A DNA stretch of 64,000 nt from DATGZX01 sp035296965 (GTDB lineage Bacteria; Planctomycetota; Planctomycetia; Gemmatales; Gemmataceae). Shown piece after piece: positions 60,420-64,000 of the stretch; within the stretch, counting starts at the first letter, position 1; every line of letters starts with the position of its first letter. The stretch spans positions 62,001 to 126,000 of the forward strand of contig DATGZX010000114.1 of NCBI GenBank assembly GCA_035296965.1. Reading direction: 5' to 3'. The position numbers and the translations under genes were made by a program. Below the pieces are notes generated by a model. That model had not been told where the DNA came from. It was given only the letters and a program-made list of their open reading frames with translations, and made no database searches.

Positions 60420-62186
60420 TTACTTTTTCTGGCGCTCATAGGCGAGATCGCACCACCCAATCATCATTTCTTCCCAGGTTTGCTCGCCCCAGCTGACAAA
60501 CTTAGATGCGTCGGGATTGTTCGGGTTCTTTGTCGAATTGTCAAAGTGCGCAACGCAGCGCAATTTGCTCCCAGCCGGTAGGTGGATGGGCTTCTCCAGG
60601 CGGTAGACGCTTTGCCAGTTGAAGTTGTAGTGCGGGACAGCGAGCAGGATTTCCTTCTTGCCGTCGGGATAGATTGCCTCGTACATGAAGTCCTTGCCGC
60701 GCAGGTGCATGTGGGGCATGAAGCCAAGCAATGAGGCTTCCTCGAAGATCGGCAACCATTGTTCGACTTCATAGTTGTCGGCTCCTGGAGGGATCCTGAA
60801 CCTTGGTTGAGCGATGGGCACCGTGCGCACGGCATACTTGGGTGGCTCCTTGGCGAAGATCAGACCCAACCGGGAACGGTCTTTTCGCGCGACGCCGTTC
60901 GGCGTGTAATGCATCTCGAACACGAGCGAGGAACCCGCCGGGATCTTCTTGGCCGTCCCCGGCGGCAGGATCAAAGGCATGTCGCCCGGAGCGGTGCCGC
61001 ACAGTGTCGGCGTCTTAGGATTGCCGGGGAAGAAATCTTCGTTTGGAGGAACCAGAAACATCACGATGTGGTGGACCACGGACGGTGCGCCAGCCCGCGA
61101 TTCCGCAGCCTGAATCCAGCGATCCTCCTTGAAATTGGTCTTAACCTCGAAGCGTTGATAGGGAATTCCACCCTTGGGCATGTCCGCCGGGACTGAATAC
61201 TCTTCCGGCATCGTAAATATCACGTCCGGCTTGCCGATGACCCAGCCGTCGACGAACTCACGCGGCGCAGGCAGATCCATCTCATCGCCCCTGGGAGTTC
61301 CCTCGTCCAACCAGGCCAGCAAGGTCTTGCGGTCTTCGGACGGAAGCCGGCGATCGTTGGAAAAATGTCCGTAGCGAGGATCCGCGTACCAAGGCGGCAT
61401 GCGCTGCTCTTGGATCACTTCGCGAATCGTGTCTGCCCATGCCGTCGCATCTTCAAACGTCATGAGTGACATAGGGCCAACCTGTCCGGGACGGTGGCAT
61501 TCCTGGCAGTGCTTCTGCAAAATGCGGGCGACATGCTTGCTGTAGGTAATCGCCCCCTCCGCTTTCTGCTTGGAACCACGCGCGATGATGCACCCGGCCA
61601 CCGGAGTCGTGGCTAACTTAACGGGCTTCTCCTCTAGAACCTCTCCAAGTGCAGCCGCCAGATCCTGCCGCGTCGGCTGGGCCCTCTTGTAGCCAATCCC
61701 GAATTGATCATCGATTCGCCCCTGGTAACGAATCCGTCGCTGGCTGTCGAGGACGAAGGCCTCGGACGTGCGTTGGGCGCCAAACTGGTCGGCAACCACG
61801 TTGTCCACGTCCTTCAAGACTGGAAAAGGCAACGCGTAGGTCTTGGCGTGTTCCGTCACTTTTTCAGGGCTATCCTGAAGATTGGCGTTTATTGCCAGGA
61901 ACTGGACGCCCTGGGAGGCGAAGCTCTTTTGCATCGCCGCCAGGCGGGGCATATAAGCGTTATTGATCGGGCACTCGGTGCCAATGAAGATCACGACAAC
62001 GGCCTTCTTGTCTTTGAAGTCGTCGAGGCTGATGCTCTGCTTGTTGGTGTCTTTAAGCGTGAAGTTGGCTATTCGCTTGCCCGGATTACTTGCTGGCTTT
62101 TCAGAACCAGTGGCGAAGAGGAATGCGCAAAATAGGATTGCTGGGCAACTAGCAATCGTCAGAGACAGGGAAAGCCGGTGCCTCAT
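60420..62186 (-). CDS. Fusion of redoxin, cytochrome c-like and copper monooxygenase-like domains
   Basis: The 588-residue exported protein has a signal peptide (SLTIASCPAILFCAFLFATG). A thioredoxin-fold redoxin domain follows (35-185), with IGTECPINNAYMPR as the active loop and a single Cys instead of CxxC. A c-type haem motif CQECH stands at 227-231. The region 365-580 resembles the copper type II ascorbate-dependent monooxygenases, with VHHIVMF (His 372/373), EMHYTPNG (His 426) and FMPHMHLRGKDF (His 492/494). Such proteins are frequent in Planctomycetes and Acidobacteria; the substrate is unknown. The ATG at 62186 has AAGGAG 6 bases upstream. The gene stands alone in a 200-bp-flanked position. 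Confidence 0.85.
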   Translation of the reverse strand: MRHRLSLSLTIASCPAILFCAFLFATGSEKPASNPGKRIANFTLKDTNKQSISLDDFKDKKAVVVIFIGTECPINNAYMPRLAAMQKSFASQGVQFLAINANLQDSPEKVTEHAKTYALPFPVLKDVDNVVADQFGAQRTSEAFVLDSQRRIRYQGRIDDQFGIGYKRAQPTRQDLAAALGEVLEEKPVKLATTPVAGCIIARGSKQKAEGAITYSKHVARILQKHCQECHRPGQVGPMSLMTFEDATAWADTIREVIQEQRMPPWYADPRYGHFSNDRRLPSEDRKTLLAWLDEGTPRGDEMDLPAPREFVDGWVIGKPDVIFTMPEEYSVPADMPKGGIPYQRFEVKTNFKEDRWIQAAESRAGAPSVVHHIVMFLVPPNEDFFPGNPKTPTLCGTAPGDMPLILPPGTAKKIPAGSSLVFEMHYTPNGVARKDRSRLGLIFAKEPPKYAVRTVPIAQPRFRIPPGADNYEVEQWLPIFEEASLLGFMPHMHLRGKDFMYEAIYPDGKKEILLAVPHYNFNWQSVYRLEKPIHLPAGSKLRCVAHFDNSTKNPNNPDASKFVSWGEQTWEEMMIGWCDLAYERQKK

Positions 62187-62333
62187 GCGATACTCCTTAC
62201 TTTTCACACCGGAGAGATTCAAGCCGCTGCCGCTGGGGAAATGGAGAGAGGCAGCGGCAGTGCCGACATGGTAACGAATAGCGCTCAGTCTGCCCAGACC
62301 TAACCCATGAAGGGCAATGGTGAGCGCGAGCGC

Positions 62334-63155
62334 CTAGAGCCCCGATTGGGGTGTGACCGTAAGCTCTATATCCTTGCCTGCCCGCTTGATCACTACCTGC
62401 ACAGCCGTGCCGGGTTTCACGTGTCCGGCGGCCTCATAACAGTCGACAACGGTGTCCGTCCAGCGGTCGTCAACGGTCAGCAGGCGGTCACCGCTTTTGA
62501 GTCCGCCCTGGGCTGCCGCACTTTGAGGCAGCACTCGCTCGATCACTATCCCCGGATCATCGTCGACCTTCTTGTCGAGGACCAGGCCCCAAAGTCCGGC
62601 CGGCGCCAGAACCTTCTTTTCAGATTTGTCGCCCGACATCAGCGTGACCATCAAGGCCTGGATGATATCCGTTGGCTCGAAGCCACTCGGCACGAAGGTC
62701 ATTTTTTTGGCCTGGTAGTCCAGGGTCATCTTGTAGCGGGCGAAGAATGGAAATCCAATAATCCCTTCCACCGGGCCAAGGACCTTGGAGACGATCTCCA
62801 CTGTCGGGTGATCCATGACAATGACGGGAACCGATTCGGCCTTCAGGTCTCCTAGCTCCAGGTTCTTGATTTTGCTGATCGGTGGGCCGCTGAACAAACT
62901 GAATCCGGATCCCGAAGCGTTCTTACCTATGAGTCCACTCGCCTTGGCGGTCTTGGTGTTGATCAGGTTCACCGGCGCGCCCGTATCGAAGATGACTCGG
63001 TACGGCCCTTTACCGTTGATCTTGATCTTCACCACAATGTGTTTGGTAATCAGAGTGTCGAACGGCACAGTAACCGGCTGCTGCTTGGTTTCCTCCGCGC
63101 GAACGGGAAGGGCCAGCGCAAGCATAACGCCGGCAACGAGGGCATATCTTCTCAT
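62334..63155 (-). CDS. Exported retropepsin-like aspartic protease with PDZ domain
   Basis: The 273-residue protein has a signal peptide (RYALVAGVMLALALPVRA). The retropepsin-like domain carries IKINGKGPYRVIFDTGAPVN, where DTGA is the catalytic motif, and VEGIIGFPFFARYKMTLDYQ is the family's second conserved segment. A C-terminal PDZ domain (about 180-270) shows IERVLPQSAAAQGGLKSGDRL. As in single-lobe retropepsins it should dimerise to form one active site. The next gene upstream on the same strand encodes a paralogue with the same layout, ending 3 bp before this start, so the pair is an operon. Confidence 0.85.
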   Translation of the reverse strand: MRRYALVAGVMLALALPVRAEETKQQPVTVPFDTLITKHIVVKIKINGKGPYRVIFDTGAPVNLINTKTAKASGLIGKNASGSGFSLFSGPPISKIKNLELGDLKAESVPVIVMDHPTVEIVSKVLGPVEGIIGFPFFARYKMTLDYQAKKMTFVPSGFEPTDIIQALMVTLMSGDKSEKKVLAPAGLWGLVLDKKVDDDPGIVIERVLPQSAAAQGGLKSGDRLLTVDDRWTDTVVDCYEAAGHVKPGTAVQVVIKRAGKDIELTVTPQSGL

Positions 63156-63158
63156 GGC

Positions 63159-64000
63159 TTATAGTCCCTTCCCGGATTTAATGCGTACTTGGATGGGCTC
63201 TTTCTCAGTTCCCCGCGTGACGGTCAAAGTAGCTGTCTCATCAGGCGTGAGAGTGTTGGCGATGCGGCGTAACGCATTCGCAGAGGATACAGATCTGCCC
63301 TGAAAATGACTGATCTTGTCGCCCGCTGCTAATCCCGCATCCGCTGCCGGACTGTTCGGCAACACCGCCGTCACCTCGATTCCATGGTCAGTGTCCACCA
63401 GGGCAATGCCCAGGAAGCCACGCAGGACTACTTCCTGCTCTGTTTTCCGTCCCAGCATGCCTCCGAGCAGTTTCATCACGCTGCCAATCGAGCCCATACC
63501 GCTGGCGTCGCCGCCTTCCCCCAGTCCTAGCGGAGCCGGCGGCTTGAAGTTCAACGGTGTCCACGCCATCTTATCTTTGGTGAAGTCGAACTCGAGCCGG
63601 TAGCGAGCGAGAATGTTGTACCCAATGATGCCGTGCAATTCGACGCCGGCAAGGCCAAGCCCATTCATCCCTTCCAGTTGGAACGGATCCTCGACACGCC
63701 CCTTTGCCTTGGTGAGGGCCACCCCTCCTTCAACCTCGAAGCGATCGAAAGTGCCCCAGCCTTGCTTATTAGCTTCCACGCCGAGCTTGCGGCAAATCGT
63801 TGTGGAGACGAACAACGCGGGTGCCCCCGTATCGAGGATGAAGTTGTAGGGCCCCTTGCCATTGATCTTGGCGCGCACCAGGACATGATTCGTGTTGGTG
63901 AGTCGATAGGGAACGTGATGAACTTTGGTGTCGGTCTGCTTGCCCTCGTCGGCCCAAAAAGGCGGGGCCATACCAAGAGCTACCAGGCTAACGATCAAGA
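63159..64000 (-). CDS. Exported retropepsin-like aspartic protease with PDZ domain, 5' end at or beyond window edge
   Basis: At least 279 residues of a protein organised like its neighbour are visible. The end of a signal peptide (LVALGMAPPFWA) is followed by ARAKINGKGPYNFILDTGAP-type sequence, with the DTGA motif intact. GIIGYNILARYRLEFDFTKD follows, then a Gly-rich insert (LGEGGDASGMGSIGSVMKLL) absent from the paralogue. The PDZ domain shows VTAVLPNSPAADAGLAAGDK. The frame is open to the window edge; the codon at 63998 is TTG, but the true start is probably outside. The tandem arrangement indicates a gene duplication. Confidence 0.82.
   Translation of the reverse strand, partial: LIVSLVALGMAPPFWADEGKQTDTKVHHVPYRLTNTNHVLVRAKINGKGPYNFILDTGAPALFVSTTICRKLGVEANKQGWGTFDRFEVEGGVALTKAKGRVEDPFQLEGMNGLGLAGVELHGIIGYNILARYRLEFDFTKDKMAWTPLNFKPPAPLGLGEGGDASGMGSIGSVMKLLGGMLGRKTEQEVVLRGFLGIALVDTDHGIEVTAVLPNSPAADAGLAAGDKISHFQGRSVSSANALRRIANTLTPDETATLTVTRGTEKEPIQVRIKSGKGL

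Overview
The window reads as a chromosomal segment of a planctomycete, most likely of the Gemmata group. This is inferred, not proven. The signs are the futalosine menaquinone genes (mqnD, mqnE), an archaeal/eukaryote-type prolyl-tRNA synthetase, a type-2-like isoleucyl-tRNA synthetase, a duplicated ABC-2 permease, retropepsin-like/PDZ proteins, a redoxin/cytochrome/copper-monooxygenase-like fusion, short mostly monocistronic units, GC-rich codon use and many extragenic inverted repeats. I saw no rRNA, tRNA, CRISPR array, transposase or phage gene.

Layout. 1-9.7 kb is metabolic: the 3' end of mobA, mqnD, panD, a pyrB-pyrC operon, a Nudix hydrolase, a nicotinamidase-like hydrolase, an ACT-domain protein, proS and an MmgE/PrpD protein. 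9.8-13.8 kb is a self-contained ubiquitin-conjugation-like operon: JAMM peptidase, 60-residue protein, E2-like protein, E1/ThiF-like protein and an unrecognised 412-residue protein. It sits behind a good sigma70-type promoter and has no recognisable ubiquitin-like modifier and no CBASS nucleotidyltransferase. 13.9-18.7 kb holds an M50 peptidase, a class V aminotransferase, coaD and a two-lobed esterase. 18.8-24.1 kb is a minus-strand operon of three SPFH proteins, the first fused to a complete P1B metal ATPase. 24.2-34.5 kb holds an orphan protein, a perfect 27-bp hairpin, a double ABC-2 permease without ATPase, an O-antigen-ligase/TPR protein, an EVE protein, a DHH phosphoesterase followed by an S49 peptidase, a 1-kb gene-poor gap and a DksA-like zinc finger protein. 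34.7-46.8 kb holds HtrA, DUF2339, ArfB, a GT39-type glycosyltransferase, OsmC and a MacA/LolD/MacB-like export operon. 47.3-64 kb holds a short UvrC, SurE, a pair of paralogous secreted proteins, a duplicated STN-like protein, purD, purN, ileS, mqnE, psd, a small conserved-looking protein, the redoxin fusion and two tandem retropepsin-PDZ proteins, the last cut by the window edge.

How the genes work together. pyrB/pyrC catalyse consecutive pyrimidine steps. purD and purN are consecutive purine steps encoded convergently. mqnD and mqnE belong to one pathway 56 kb apart. The MacA-like fusion protein, ATPase and permease form one transporter. The three SPFH proteins probably form one membrane complex, into which a metal pump has been built covalently.

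Most worth following: the E1-E2-JAMM operon lacking a visible modifier, the P1B-ATPase/HflK fusion, and a two-copy 3'-flanking repeat family (541-676 and 41661-41805) that lies in the same orientation just downstream of two unrelated genes.
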